Under the pieces are notes generated by a model. That model made no database searches. It saw nothing but the letters and a program-made list of their open reading frames with translations, and had not been told where the DNA came from. DNA of 41,224 bases, taken from NCBI GenBank assembly GCA_021813585.1, contig JAKAJV010000076.1, forward strand, positions 1-41,224, read 5' to 3'. A program made the position numbers and the translations under genes. Source of the DNA: Bacteroidota bacterium. Lineage in GTDB: Bacteria > Bacteroidota > Ignavibacteria > Ignavibacteriales > Ignavibacteriaceae. Shown one piece after another: positions 27,622 through 34,934 of the stretch. Each line of letters opens with the position of its first letter. The stretch's first letter is position 1.

Positions 27622-27640
27622 TAATATCTCCTCTTTTATT

Positions 27641-28621
27641 CTACGGCGTCATCTCCCTGTTGTATTTTTTCCTGTATTGAATAGGAGATAATCCTGTAAT
27701 GCGTTTGAATGTCTCGCGGAATGCTTTGGGATCTTGATAGCCAACGTTATACATTACTTCGTTCACATTTTCCCGGGACGATTCGAGGTTAATTTTTGCA
27801 GCTTCAACTTTTACGCGGTGGACGTATTCCGTTACCGTGTTGCAGGTTGCTTTCTTAAATCTGCGTTCAAGGCTTCTCCGACTCAGTGCAAGCATACCGG
27901 CCAACTGTTCGATTGTAATCTTTTCATTGAAGTTTTTCTCTATATATTCCTGCGCTTTCTTTACCTGTTCATCGTCGTGTCCCTTCTGTCCTTTGAAAAT
28001 AATGAACTGAGACTGGTTGTCTTTATCAATATCAATCATAAAGGCTTTTGAAATTATGAGTGCAACATCTCTACCGGCATATTTTTCAATCAGGTATAAA
28101 AGAAGATTAAGATATGAATAAGCCCCTCCACTTGTGTAGATGCCGTCCTGCGCCGTCATAATTTTGTCGTCGAGAAGAATTACATCCGGGAACATGTTTC
28201 TAAATTCATTTGCAAAAATCCAGTGGGTCGTACACTGCTTACCTTTCAGCAGCCCGGTTGATGCGAGAAAGAATGAGCCGATGCAGAAGCTTGCAATCTC
28301 GGCGCCGTTTTTATATTGATTGATGATCCACGGAATAAATTCTTTGTTCATCTCGCGTGCTCTAACCTGGTCGTCGTGCAAAGCAGGAATAAAAATTAAA
28401 TCAGTTTTCTTGACGTCATTAATAAGCACATCCGGATTAACAGTGAACAAGCCAGACGTTTGCGTAGTTGCTCTGGAAAGCCCGACAAGCTTCACATTAA
28501 AAATTGGATCGCGTCCCATTTGGGATAATATTTTATTTACCTCGCCAAGTATTTGATGAGTGCCTTCAATATTAACTAAGCTCGTATGCCCGCGCGGTAT
28601 TAATATTGATACGTGTTTCAT
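27641..28621 (-). CDS. GlxA-family AraC-type transcriptional regulator with DJ-1/PfpI-like domain
   Basis: The 326-residue protein has an N-terminal class I amidotransferase-like (DJ-1/PfpI) domain (about 5-190) with IASFCIGSFFLASTGLLKG around the nucleophile-elbow cysteine, and a C-terminal AraC helix-turn-helix (about 222-318, TIEQLAGMLALSRRSLERRFKK and NEVMYNVGYQDPKAFRETFKRITG). GlxA-like regulators often control detoxification or nitrogen catabolism genes. Convergent with copA, 19 nt apart, so not part of that operon. Target genes unknown. Confidence 0.9.
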   Translation of the reverse strand: MKHVSILIPRGHTSLVNIEGTHQILGEVNKILSQMGRDPIFNVKLVGLSRATTQTSGLFTVNPDVLINDVKKTDLIFIPALHDDQVRAREMNKEFIPWIINQYKNGAEIASFCIGSFFLASTGLLKGKQCTTHWIFANEFRNMFPDVILLDDKIMTAQDGIYTSGGAYSYLNLLLYLIEKYAGRDVALIISKAFMIDIDKDNQSQFIIFKGQKGHDDEQVKKAQEYIEKNFNEKITIEQLAGMLALSRRSLERRFKKATCNTVTEYVHRVKVEAAKINLESSRENVNEVMYNVGYQDPKAFRETFKRITGLSPIQYRKKYNREMTP

Positions 28622-28703
28622 ATTTTTTCTCTTAAGGATTGTGTTTGTAAGCGGGGTTAAAATAATAAAAATTTATAGAATGAGTATTGAAATTGCAGTA
28701 GTT

Positions 28704-28746
28704 AAGATTACACTGTGTTTTACTGCACAGTGCTGCCGGTAATCTT
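28704..28746. promoter_or_regulatory. Nested palindromic stem-loop
   Basis: Outer arms AAGATTAC (28704-28711) and GTAATCTT (28739-28746) enclose inner arms CACTGTG (28711-28717) and CACAGTG (28726-28732). It lies between the GlxA-like regulator and higA, 82 nt upstream of the regulator start. It lacks a T-run in either direction. It may be an operator of the regulator or a structured RNA end of higA. The rest of the 28622-28882 gap shows nothing I recognise. Confidence 0.45.
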
Positions 28747-28882
28747 TAGTACGATATCCTGGTTTCGAATAGTTTACGTACTTCCCGAAAGCTTTTTCAT
28801 AATTGGCAGTCCTTATAGTAGCTGTTTTACTGCTAATAATAATTTCAGGTTATATAATTTTTTTAGTTTCATTAGATACGAT

Positions 28883-29170
28883 TTAAGAAGCAATACGATT
28901 TACATTAACCATTTTTCCACTAACTTTTATCTTCCAGAGATCATATTTAGATTGAAGGTCGAGCCAAAATTGAGCTTCAACTCCAAATCCTTGTTCCAGG
29001 CGTAAAGCCATTTCAGCGGTAATGCCAGTATTTTCATTTACTATTTCCGAAAGGTGCTTACGGCTAATATGTAAGTTCTCAGCCGCTTTAGAAATAGAGA
29101 TGTTCATTTCCTTTAAAATATCTTCTCGAAGTATTGCGCCCGGATGAACCGGTTTCATATTTCTCTTCAT
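28883..29170 (-). CDS. higA: HigA/VapI-type XRE antitoxin, without adjacent toxin
   Basis: The 95-residue protein has the HigA signature HPGAILREDILKEMNISISKAAENL, a helix-turn-helix through SRKHLSEIVNENTGITAEMALRLEQ and GVEAQFWLDLQSKYDL. HigA represses its own promoter and normally neutralises HigB, encoded just upstream; only 88 nt separate it from the next gene, so no higB is present. The start may be the ATG at 29158, which has AGAGA a few nt upstream. A palindrome at 29209-29221 lies in its promoter region. Confidence 0.9.
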   Translation of the reverse strand: MKRNMKPVHPGAILREDILKEMNISISKAAENLHISRKHLSEIVNENTGITAEMALRLEQGFGVEAQFWLDLQSKYDLWKIKVSGKMVNVNRIAS

Positions 29171-29208
29171 AATTTTTTTATTTCAATGATAATATAATTA
29201 TAAGCTGC

Positions 29209-29221
29209 AACCTAATAGGTT
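29209..29221. promoter_or_regulatory. Candidate HigA operator palindrome
   Basis: AACCTA-A-TAGGTT is a perfect 6-bp inverted repeat with one central base, 38 nt upstream of the first higA ATG. HigA-type antitoxins bind short palindromes of this size in their own promoters, so autoregulation is the likely role. Confidence 0.55.
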
Positions 29222-29258
29222 ACAAGTGAATCTCAAAGAAAATTTAAGGTTTCTCGAT

Positions 29259-29810
29259 TTACGCAGAATTTTTCGATTTTAGCTTTGCAATCTTCAATAT
29301 GGTATTCCAGTTTCGAGTTGTTACTTCCTTGCCGAATTCTTTTTCGAGCGCGCCCATTGCTTCGGGTGTGCCTGTTATTGAAAGATCAAGAACAGAAAAT
29401 ACTTCCGATTTTGTTTTAGAAAGAATAGTAAATGAATTATTCGGCGGAAAAAAGTTTGATGAAGTTTTATCTTTTACTTTTTCAGTAAGGAATGTAACAT
29501 ACAATCTTGTTTGCGGTGTTACTGTAATTTTCTTAAAAGGATCAAGAGCGACTAACCTTTGTAATTCGGAAAATGATCTTAGCAAAACGGGAACCCGAAA
29601 TTTAAATGCCTTCTCGATTGCCGATGAAATTGAAGTCTGTAATTCATCAATCTTATTTGAATCCGCTTCAAACACAACATTACCGGATGCTAATAAAGTT
29701 TTTACATTCTTAAGACCAATTTTCTCGAGAATTTTTTTAAGTTCCGCCATTGGAACTTTTTTATTTCCGCCGACGTTAATGCCGCGAAGAAAAGCAACGT
29801 ACTTTTGCAT
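29259..29810 (-). CDS. DUF1697-family protein
   Basis: I begin at the ATG at 29810, giving 183 residues that open MQKYVAFLRGINVGG, the DUF1697 signature; the frame upstream adds residues with no family match. TLLASGNVVFE and the C-terminal TRNWNTILKI are also characteristic. The biochemical role is not established. It stands alone on the minus strand 88 nt from higA. Confidence 0.88.
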   Translation of the reverse strand: MQKYVAFLRGINVGGNKKVPMAELKKILEKIGLKNVKTLLASGNVVFEADSNKIDELQTSISSAIEKAFKFRVPVLLRSFSELQRLVALDPFKKITVTPQTRLYVTFLTEKVKDKTSSNFFPPNNSFTILSKTKSEVFSVLDLSITGTPEAMGALEKEFGKEVTTRNWNTILKIAKLKSKNSA

Positions 29811-29948
29811 AAATCTATTTCGGATATTTTTTATACATGAAAATATAAAACGATTCATTCAATAGTATTTATTTATTTTGAGTTTAACCATGCCCGGAAA
29901 TACAAATGATCAAAATTTACTTCCTTAACTTTTTATATAAATGTTAAG

Positions 29949-30112
29949 AGTGTGACAGAAGTTGATCCGTAATAAAGTTTGCAAAGAATGCCGGTGCAAA
30001 GATAACCAATCATGCTCAAAAAACTTTTTGGGGAGGTTACCGCGGTTATTTTGAAGAGCCGGACGGACACTTGTGGGAAGTTTTGTGGAGTCCACAATTG
30101 CTACCGGTATAA
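29949..30112 (+). pseudogene. Relic of a VOC (glyoxalase/bleomycin-resistance) gene, 3' part
   Basis: From 29969 to the TAA at 30110-30112 the plus strand reads a VOC C-terminus (KFAKNAGAKITNHAQKTFWG, then GYFEEPDGHLWEVLWSP). Just upstream, 29949-29966 continues the family in another frame (SVTEVD), so one base appears lost around 29967. No start codon or N-terminal half remains. It is a decayed fragment rather than a gene. Confidence 0.8.
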
Positions 30113-30124
30113 AAATTAAACCTC

Positions 30125-30390
30125 TTACGGAAAATATTTGTAAATATCTTTGCGATGAAGTACTCTATAAATTGTTATTTTGTCATCTTCATATTTTAGA
30201 CCAAGGCGGTAATTGCCAATCCGAATACGATAGTAATGTTCAAATCCTGTAATTTTTTTAATATTGCTTAGTAATTGCAAATTCTTGGCGGCAGGGATTT
30301 ATTGAAATACTAATTGATTTACTTTAGTCTTAATTTCACCGGGGAGTTTTTGAAAATCTTTAAAAAAGTTTTCTTAAAGGTAATGAGCAT
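30125..30390 (-). pseudogene. Decayed RelE/ParE-family toxin gene
   Basis: Starting at the ATG at 30390, the minus strand encodes MLITFKKTFL, then needs a one-base shift to continue DFQKLPGEIKTKVNQLVFQ. It meets an in-frame TAA where the family usually has glutamate, then continues IPAAKNLQLLSNIKKITG, HYYRIRIGNYRLGLKY and YRVLHRKDIYKYFP to the stop at 30125. This is the complete outline of a RelE/ParE toxin with two lesions. It begins 7 nt after the intact antitoxin at 30397-30591. Confidence 0.82.
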
Positions 30391-30396
30391 CGGCTT

Positions 30397-30591
30397 TTAT
30401 TTTTTTAGATTGTCTATGATTTTTTTTGCTTCTTCCAGATCTACCTCACCCTCATTTTCAATTTCTTCCATGGCTTTAGCAAGACCATAATCGAGTAAAA
30501 GCTTTTCGATTTTTATAAAGTCTTCATAATCAACTATAACTGCATTCGGCTTGCCTTTCTCATCGACAATATATGACTTTTTCAAATCCAT
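30397..30591 (-). CDS. Antitoxin of a RelE/ParE-type module (toxin decayed)
   Basis: The 64-residue protein has the Phd/RelB-like opening SYIVDEKGKPNAVIVDYEDF and an acidic, helical C-terminus (EEIENEGEVDLEEAKKIIDN) of the toxin-wrapping kind. Antitoxins of this form usually bind their own promoter through the N-terminus. The toxin frame directly downstream has a frameshift and a stop, so this is a solitary antitoxin that could still act as a repressor or neutralise related toxins. Confidence 0.83.
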   Translation of the reverse strand: MDLKKSYIVDEKGKPNAVIVDYEDFIKIEKLLLDYGLAKAMEEIENEGEVDLEEAKKIIDNLKK

Positions 30592-30703
30592 TTTGTAGTT
30601 GCCTGTAATTTTTTTACGAGATTAAAATTGTTAGCGATAATGTAACAAATAACTTCTTTTATTCAAAGGCATGATTTATTTGATACTAGAGGAAATGTCG
30701 TCT

Positions 30704-31285
30704 TTAATGAAACTTTTCTCCTTTGGAAAGCATTTCGATAATCTGCATCATCCGTTTTTCTCTTGTTTCCGGTTTCTTAGCAGTTTGAAGACGCCAGGCA
30801 ATTGAATATAAGTTAGTGCGGTTAAGAGTCTGGAAAAATTTAAATGCTTTCTTATCCTTGGAAAGCTGCTTCAAAAAATCTTCCGGTATTTTCATATCAG
30901 CCGGTGAGTCGTAGGCTTTTTCCCATCTGCCGTCTGCTTTAGCTGCATCAATTTCTTTCAATCCTGCCGGTTTCATTTTTCCAAGCTTAATTAATTGTTC
31001 AACCCGTTCCGCATTTTTCCGGGACCAAATGCTTTTTGATCTTCGCGGAGTAAATTTTTGAAGCCAGGACTTATCATCAAATTTGTTAGCTTGGCTGTCA
31101 ATCCATCCAAAGCATAAAGCTTCTTCCAAAGCCTCGTCATGCGTTATTGAAACAATACCTGAATCCTTTTTATAAAGCCTCAGACAGATCCCGCTTGGAG
31201 AATTATAATTTTTTTCAAGCCAATCGCGGAATTCTTTTTTAGTTTTAAAAGAAAAAGTAGATATCGGTTCAGTATTCTTTTTCAT
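30704..31285 (-). CDS. YdeI/OmdA-family protein
   Basis: The 193-residue protein matches the YdeI/OmpD-associated family: TKKEFRDWLEKNYNSPSGI near the N-terminus, EEALCFGWIDSQANKFD in the middle (about 55-71) and a C-terminal helical OmdA domain ending RMMQIIEMLSKGEK. Family members have been linked to resistance to antimicrobial peptides, but the mechanism is unclear. Its start overlaps the end of the luciferase-like domain gene by 17 nt, so the two are coupled. Confidence 0.88.
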   Translation of the reverse strand: MKKNTEPISTFSFKTKKEFRDWLEKNYNSPSGICLRLYKKDSGIVSITHDEALEEALCFGWIDSQANKFDDKSWLQKFTPRRSKSIWSRKNAERVEQLIKLGKMKPAGLKEIDAAKADGRWEKAYDSPADMKIPEDFLKQLSKDKKAFKFFQTLNRTNLYSIAWRLQTAKKPETREKRMMQIIEMLSKGEKFH

Positions 31286-31616
31286 TTATTCTTTTCGCCT
31301 TTTGTTCAAGAGCTAACTTATATGATTTTTCCAGAAGAGTTATTGCTCTTTCAATATCGCTTTCATTTCTTAAATGGATGCTGACCCAACCGCTGTCAGG
31401 CAGAATATGATGCGGCTCTGCTTCGCCTCTTCCTACAATATCGTTCCTAATTTTCATCGGGAAAGGAATATCGACAAGAAAATTCCCGTGGACATGCCCG
31501 ATTTCTCTTTTACCAAGTTTGTACTCAGTACCGCCAAACTGATGAATGCTGGAAGTGACTCCAGCGAATTTAATCATTGCCTGATGAATTATTTCGCCTG
31601 CATTCATTTTATTCAT
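31269..31616 (-). CDS. Luciferase-like domain (DUF5519-type) protein
   Basis: I start at the ATG at 31616 (115 residues), because the first twelve codons of the longer frame to 31652 add nothing typical. FGGTEYKLGKREIGHVHGN, VDIPFPMKIRNDIV and AEPHHILPDSGWVSIHLRN follow the small luciferase-domain family. Members are stand-alone proteins of unknown activity despite the name. The 17-nt overlap with the YdeI-like gene suggests a shared transcript. Confidence 0.82.
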   Translation of the reverse strand: MNKMNAGEIIHQAMIKFAGVTSSIHQFGGTEYKLGKREIGHVHGNFLVDIPFPMKIRNDIVGRGEAEPHHILPDSGWVSIHLRNESDIERAITLLEKSYKLALEQKAKRINEKEY

Positions 31617-31652
31617 AACAAATCTCGTTCTTATTCGATAAATTTTTAACAT

Positions 31653-31869
31653 GAACAGTTGAATATAATTTATTCATCCAATAATGTGTGTTTCTTGTAT
31701 CTCATCGACTTAATACAATACTTCTACCCACAAAGAAGAATTTGATCTTCAATTGGCGCAATCGACCATCGAAACTGTCGTAATTGTACCTTTTGCCTTG
31801 AAAGTTACGGGAGTATGTTTGTATTAGAAACCCAACGATGCGGACAATTAAAAATATTCGGAGATTAAA
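31653..31869. other. Intergenic stretch without a supportable gene
   Basis: I see no recognisable complete gene, terminator or promoter pair here. The plus strand has a short open stretch ending in a TAG near 31828, and the minus strand has a longer open frame running through to 32058, but neither has a family match I can name. Decayed coding sequence is possible given the relics nearby. Confidence 0.4.
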
Positions 31870-32028
31870 TTGGAAAAATATATATTCAAAGATGATATTA
31901 AACTTAAAGATCCTTTGATCGATCCGAACGGGTGCTGTGTGGAAATGTATTTGAACGGGAAGGATGTAAGAAACATGGTTCGTATTAACCTTGAGAAGCA
32001 ACTGGACTGTGAAAAAATAAACAACTAA
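31870..32028 (+). CDS. Small hypothetical protein, TTG start
   Basis: A 52-codon frame starts at the TTG at 31870, with GGAG 6 nt upstream, and ends at the TAA at 32026-32028, shortly before the SRPBCC gene. The product (KDPLIDPNGCCVEMYLNG, then RNMVRINLEKQLDCEK) has balanced composition and three cysteines. I do not recognise a family. It could be a real small gene or the tail of a decayed one. Confidence 0.4.
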   Translation: MEKYIFKDDIKLKDPLIDPNGCCVEMYLNGKDVRNMVRINLEKQLDCEKINN

Positions 32029-32051
32029 AATTAATTTTAAGGAGAAAAAAT

Positions 32052-32492
32052 ATGTCAACTATAACGCTTCATAGAGTATTTAAAGCAGCACCGGATAAAA
32101 TTTATCGTGCTTTTCTTGATGCCGATGCCCAGGCAAAATGGCTTCCGCCAAACGGCTTTACTTGCAGGGTACATCATATGGATGCCAAAGTCGGTGGAAC
32201 ATATAAGACGTCGTTTACAAACTTTTCAACGGGCAAAAGCAGTTCATTTGGCGGCAAATTTCTTGAACTAGAACCGGGAAAGCATATTCGCTATTCAGAT
32301 CAATTTGATGATCCGAATTTGCCTGGAGAAATGATTACCACGATTACAATCAAACTGGTTTCCTGCGGATCGGAAGTTACAATTACTCAAGATGGCGTAC
32401 CGGATGTTATTCCTCCGGAATTTTGTTACCTCGGCTGGCAGGAATCACTTGATCAATTGACTAAACTTGTAGAACCGGTAATTCCTGATTGA
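32052..32492 (+). CDS. SRPBCC/AHSA1-family protein
   Basis: The 146-residue protein has the START-like AHSA1 fold: LHRVFKAAPDKIYRAFLDA, AKWLPPNGFTCRVHHMD, then the strand pattern SFGGKFLELEPGKHI and a C-terminal helix WQESLDQLTKLVEPVI. These proteins have a deep hydrophobic ligand cavity; in bacteria they are often paired with ArsR regulators, with unknown ligands. AAGGAG lies 8 nt before the ATG. It is followed 35 nt later by a RibD-like reductase. Confidence 0.9.
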   Translation: MSTITLHRVFKAAPDKIYRAFLDADAQAKWLPPNGFTCRVHHMDAKVGGTYKTSFTNFSTGKSSSFGGKFLELEPGKHIRYSDQFDDPNLPGEMITTITIKLVSCGSEVTITQDGVPDVIPPEFCYLGWQESLDQLTKLVEPVIPD

Positions 32493-32527
32493 CATTTAAA
32501 TTTTAAATTCATAAAAGGAAAAACAAA

Positions 32528-33145
32528 ATGAGAAAAATAATCGTCCAAGAATTCATAACTTTAGATGGCGTAATGCAAGCACCCGGCGGACCTGAGGAAG
32601 ATACATCAAGCAGCTTTAGATATGGTGGTTGGGTTGCCCCGTATTTTCACGAAGCTGACGAAGCGGCTGGTAAGTTCATGCAAAGATGGATGGAATCGAC
32701 AGACATTCTTTTAGGTCGAAAGACTTTTGATATCTTTGCTGCCTACTGGCCTTCACATGCAGATATGTGGCCTGGGATAAATGATGTCACCAAATATGTT
32801 GTAAGTACTATCAAGAAAAAGTTAGATATTGAAAAGTCTGGTTGGAAAAACTCAGTTTTGCTTACAAGCGTCGATGACATTAAAAGGCTTAAGAATTCTG
32901 AAGGATACGATATCAAAGTACATGGTAGCGGTAACCTGGCTCAGACACTGTTCAAACATGATTTGGTCGATGAGCTGTGTCTCATGATGTTCCCTATAAT
33001 ACTGGGTAAAGGTAAACGTTTGTTCGGTGAGGGTAGTATTCCTAGAGCCTTCACACTAACTGATAGTTTGATTACATCAAACGGTGTTATTTTCGCTTAT
33101 TACCTGCGGGCTGGAGAAGTAAAGACAGGCACCGTTGGAGAATAA
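32528..33145 (+). CDS. RibD C-terminal-domain (dihydrofolate reductase-like) protein
   Basis: The 205-residue protein has the reductase fold shared by DHFR and RibD: KIIVQEFITLDGVMQAPGG, LLGRKTFDIFAAYWP, KVHGSGNLAQTLFKHDLVDE and PIILGKGKRLFGEG. Family members bind NADPH-like cofactors; the substrate is generally unknown, and true DHFR or RibD activity is unlikely for this stand-alone type. Two relatives lie at 37822 and 40856. AAAGGAAAA precedes the ATG. Confidence 0.9.
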   Translation: MRKIIVQEFITLDGVMQAPGGPEEDTSSSFRYGGWVAPYFHEADEAAGKFMQRWMESTDILLGRKTFDIFAAYWPSHADMWPGINDVTKYVVSTIKKKLDIEKSGWKNSVLLTSVDDIKRLKNSEGYDIKVHGSGNLAQTLFKHDLVDELCLMMFPIILGKGKRLFGEGSIPRAFTLTDSLITSNGVIFAYYLRAGEVKTGTVGE

Positions 33146-33228
33146 GGCGGTTAACAACAATCAGTCGGTGGTAGCGAAGGATATTAAATCATTATGAAAA
33201 TCAAATTCAATTAATATCTGAAGTTAAT

Positions 33229-33367
33229 ATGACAGTTACACAAGAATCTAAAAGCGGATATGCGCCCGTAAACGTTATTAAAATTTATTATGAAATTCAC
33301 GGTGAAGGCGAGTAGTAAAATCACGGCTGCCGCTGTGGCAATAATTGAAGAGTTTTTAGATAAATAA
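33229..33367 (+). pseudogene. Alpha/beta hydrolase relic with internal deletion
   Basis: From the ATG at 33229 the frame gives a typical hydrolase N-terminus (SGYAPVNVIKIYYEIHGEGE) and stops at 33313-33315, before the expected LVLLHG strand. Directly after, another frame gives a C-terminal helix (KITAAAVAIIEEFLDK) and stops at 33365-33367. The roughly 200 residues expected between are missing, so the gene lost its centre. The N-terminal frame could only yield a 28-residue peptide. Confidence 0.72.
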
Positions 33368-33379
33368 GGAGAAAAAATC

Positions 33380-33799
33380 ATGAACAAAAATAATTCACTA
33401 AAACTCGATGTCTATATAAACTACAAGGGAAATTGCAGAGAAGCATTTCAATTTTATGAGAAACGTCTTGGCGGCAAAATAATATCGATTTCAACTTTTA
33501 AAGATCTGCCGGACCCGGCTAATATTCCTAATGGAGCTAAAGAAGATGATGTACTGCATGCACGGATTGAGATTGGCGGTACAGCGTTAATGGGTGCTGA
33601 TATTCCGAATGCCGAGCCAATGCGCAGCGCTTATTTATCTCTTACTATCGATAGCATTGAAGAAACCGAAAGAACATATAAATTACTTTCAGATGGCGGT
33701 CAAATTTTTATGAAGATGGAAGAAACATTTTTTGCTAAGCGGTTTGCAATGCTTAGAGATAAGTTCGGAACGAACTGGATGCTGCTTTGCGAGAGCTGA
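33380..33799 (+). CDS. VOC-superfamily PhnB-like protein
   Basis: The 139-residue protein has the PhnB-like VOC fold, with the paired beta-alpha-beta units opening LDVYINYKGNCREAFQFYEKR and closing FAMLRDKFGTNWMLLCES. LHARIEIGGTALMGADIP lies in the centre. Most members lack a proven substrate; they resemble glyoxalase and bleomycin-binding proteins. AAGGAG is 9 nt before the ATG. Related proteins lie at 35512 and 36829. Confidence 0.9.
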   Translation: MNKNNSLKLDVYINYKGNCREAFQFYEKRLGGKIISISTFKDLPDPANIPNGAKEDDVLHARIEIGGTALMGADIPNAEPMRSAYLSLTIDSIEETERTYKLLSDGGQIFMKMEETFFAKRFAMLRDKFGTNWMLLCES

Positions 33800-33906
33800 A
33801 ACTAAATAACTTAAAGTTAGTAATGCGCTTTAAAATATAATTTAAGTTCTTGTAGCAATTTATATATCGCATTTATAGATACAAATAATTACTAAAGATT
33901 TATACC

Positions 33907-34362
33907 TTGTCAAAAATGAAGTCTGTTTTAAACGAAGAAATCAGAAGCGGTCTAATCAAAAGAATTAATTTATTAGGAGAAGATTCTACGCCTAAATGGG
34001 GAAAGATGAAAGTCGATCAAATGGTAAGGCATTGTATTTTATGGAATGATCTTTCGCTGGGAAGAATACCTTCCAAACAAACATTCTTCGGATTTCTTTT
34101 CGGGAAACTGGCATTAAGAAAACTTCTAAAAGACGAAAAGCCAGTGCCGCAAAACATGCCTACATTACCGTCATTAATTATAAAAGATCATACCGGTAAT
34201 TTGGAATCGAACAAGCAAAAGTGGATTAAACAAATAAACGAATTCGCACAGTCTGATGACTACACAATAATACATCCTTTTTTCGGTAAGATGGATAAAG
34301 ACCAGATTGGTAAATTAGCATATAAACATACCGATCATCATTTACGTCAGTTTAATGTTTGA
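33907..34362 (+). CDS. DUF1569/DinB-like four-helix protein
   Basis: The 151-residue protein (TTG start at 33907; an ATG at 33916 is equally possible) matches DUF1569 of the DinB superfamily, with TPKWGKMKVDQMVRHCILW, and a C-terminal HPFFGKMDKDQIGKLAYKHTDHHLRQF. Its histidines (H in VRHC, HTDHH) occupy the positions that bind metal in DinB proteins, so it may be a metal-dependent thiol transferase relative. No strong ribosome binding site is seen. Function unproven. Confidence 0.85.
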   Translation: MSKMKSVLNEEIRSGLIKRINLLGEDSTPKWGKMKVDQMVRHCILWNDLSLGRIPSKQTFFGFLFGKLALRKLLKDEKPVPQNMPTLPSLIIKDHTGNLESNKQKWIKQINEFAQSDDYTIIHPFFGKMDKDQIGKLAYKHTDHHLRQFNV

Positions 34363-34523
34363 AAGAAAAGTACGTAGAAAGATTTAACCAGAGATAGTTT
34401 TTTTAGAATTCTTAATGTCTCGTATTCGGCAGCCTAAATTGCCGTTGTCGGAGTCTTCGCTTCTCCTCGAAACATCGTGCAGAAAAAGATTGAAATATTT
34501 GAAGTGAATGGGTTTTATTTTAG

Positions 34524-34934
34524 TTAGAGTGCACCTTGAGTTACTAAATACTTTTCGACTTCATCAATAAAATATTTGGCATCGTCCAGAGCGTTCCTCA
34601 AATCCCCTGAAGAAATTTCTTTTAACTTAGTGATATCATAGTCTGATTCTTGTCTATTAATGTATGCCGACTTATAAATTTCGTTCATTCTTTTGCTGAA
34701 GATTTTATTTTCGTGTATATATCTTTTATTGAACCAGCCCATTAGCTGCGGGTGTTTTGAAGTAACAAAATTTTCTTTGTAACCGAGAGCGAGTACAGAA
34801 TAAAAAATCGAATAGTATAAACGATTTAAGATAATATTCTTCCGACCATCTTTCAGTCCGTATTCTGCATCGCTAAGAGCCTGTTTGGATTTTTCTAGAG
34901 AATTTCTAATCAGAATGTTTTTATACTCGGGCAT
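34524..34934 (-). CDS. HEPN-domain protein, toxin candidate of MNT/HEPN pair
   Basis: The 136-residue all-helical protein resembles PF05168 HEPN proteins: LILNRLYYSIFYSVLAL-like helix (about 34-50), KHPQLMGWFNKRYI, and a conserved R94-x3-DYD (NRQESDYD). The classic RNxxxH RNase motif is not present in that exact form. HEPN proteins paired with nucleotidyltransferases act as toxins or tRNA-targeting RNases whose activity the partner blocks by nucleotidylation. Its start overlaps the nucleotidyltransferase gene by 14 nt, consistent with one module. Confidence 0.83.
   Translation of the reverse strand: MPEYKNILIRNSLEKSKQALSDAEYGLKDGRKNIILNRLYYSIFYSVLALGYKENFVTSKHPQLMGWFNKRYIHENKIFSKRMNEIYKSAYINRQESDYDITKLKEISSGDLRNALDDAKYFIDEVEKYLVTQGAL

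Noticed and set aside
31702-32058. Minus-strand open frame of 118 codons
   Set aside because: It runs through the small plus-strand frame at 31870, into the start of the SRPBCC gene, has no recognisable domain and a skewed aromatic/lysine composition typical of chance frames in AT-rich DNA.
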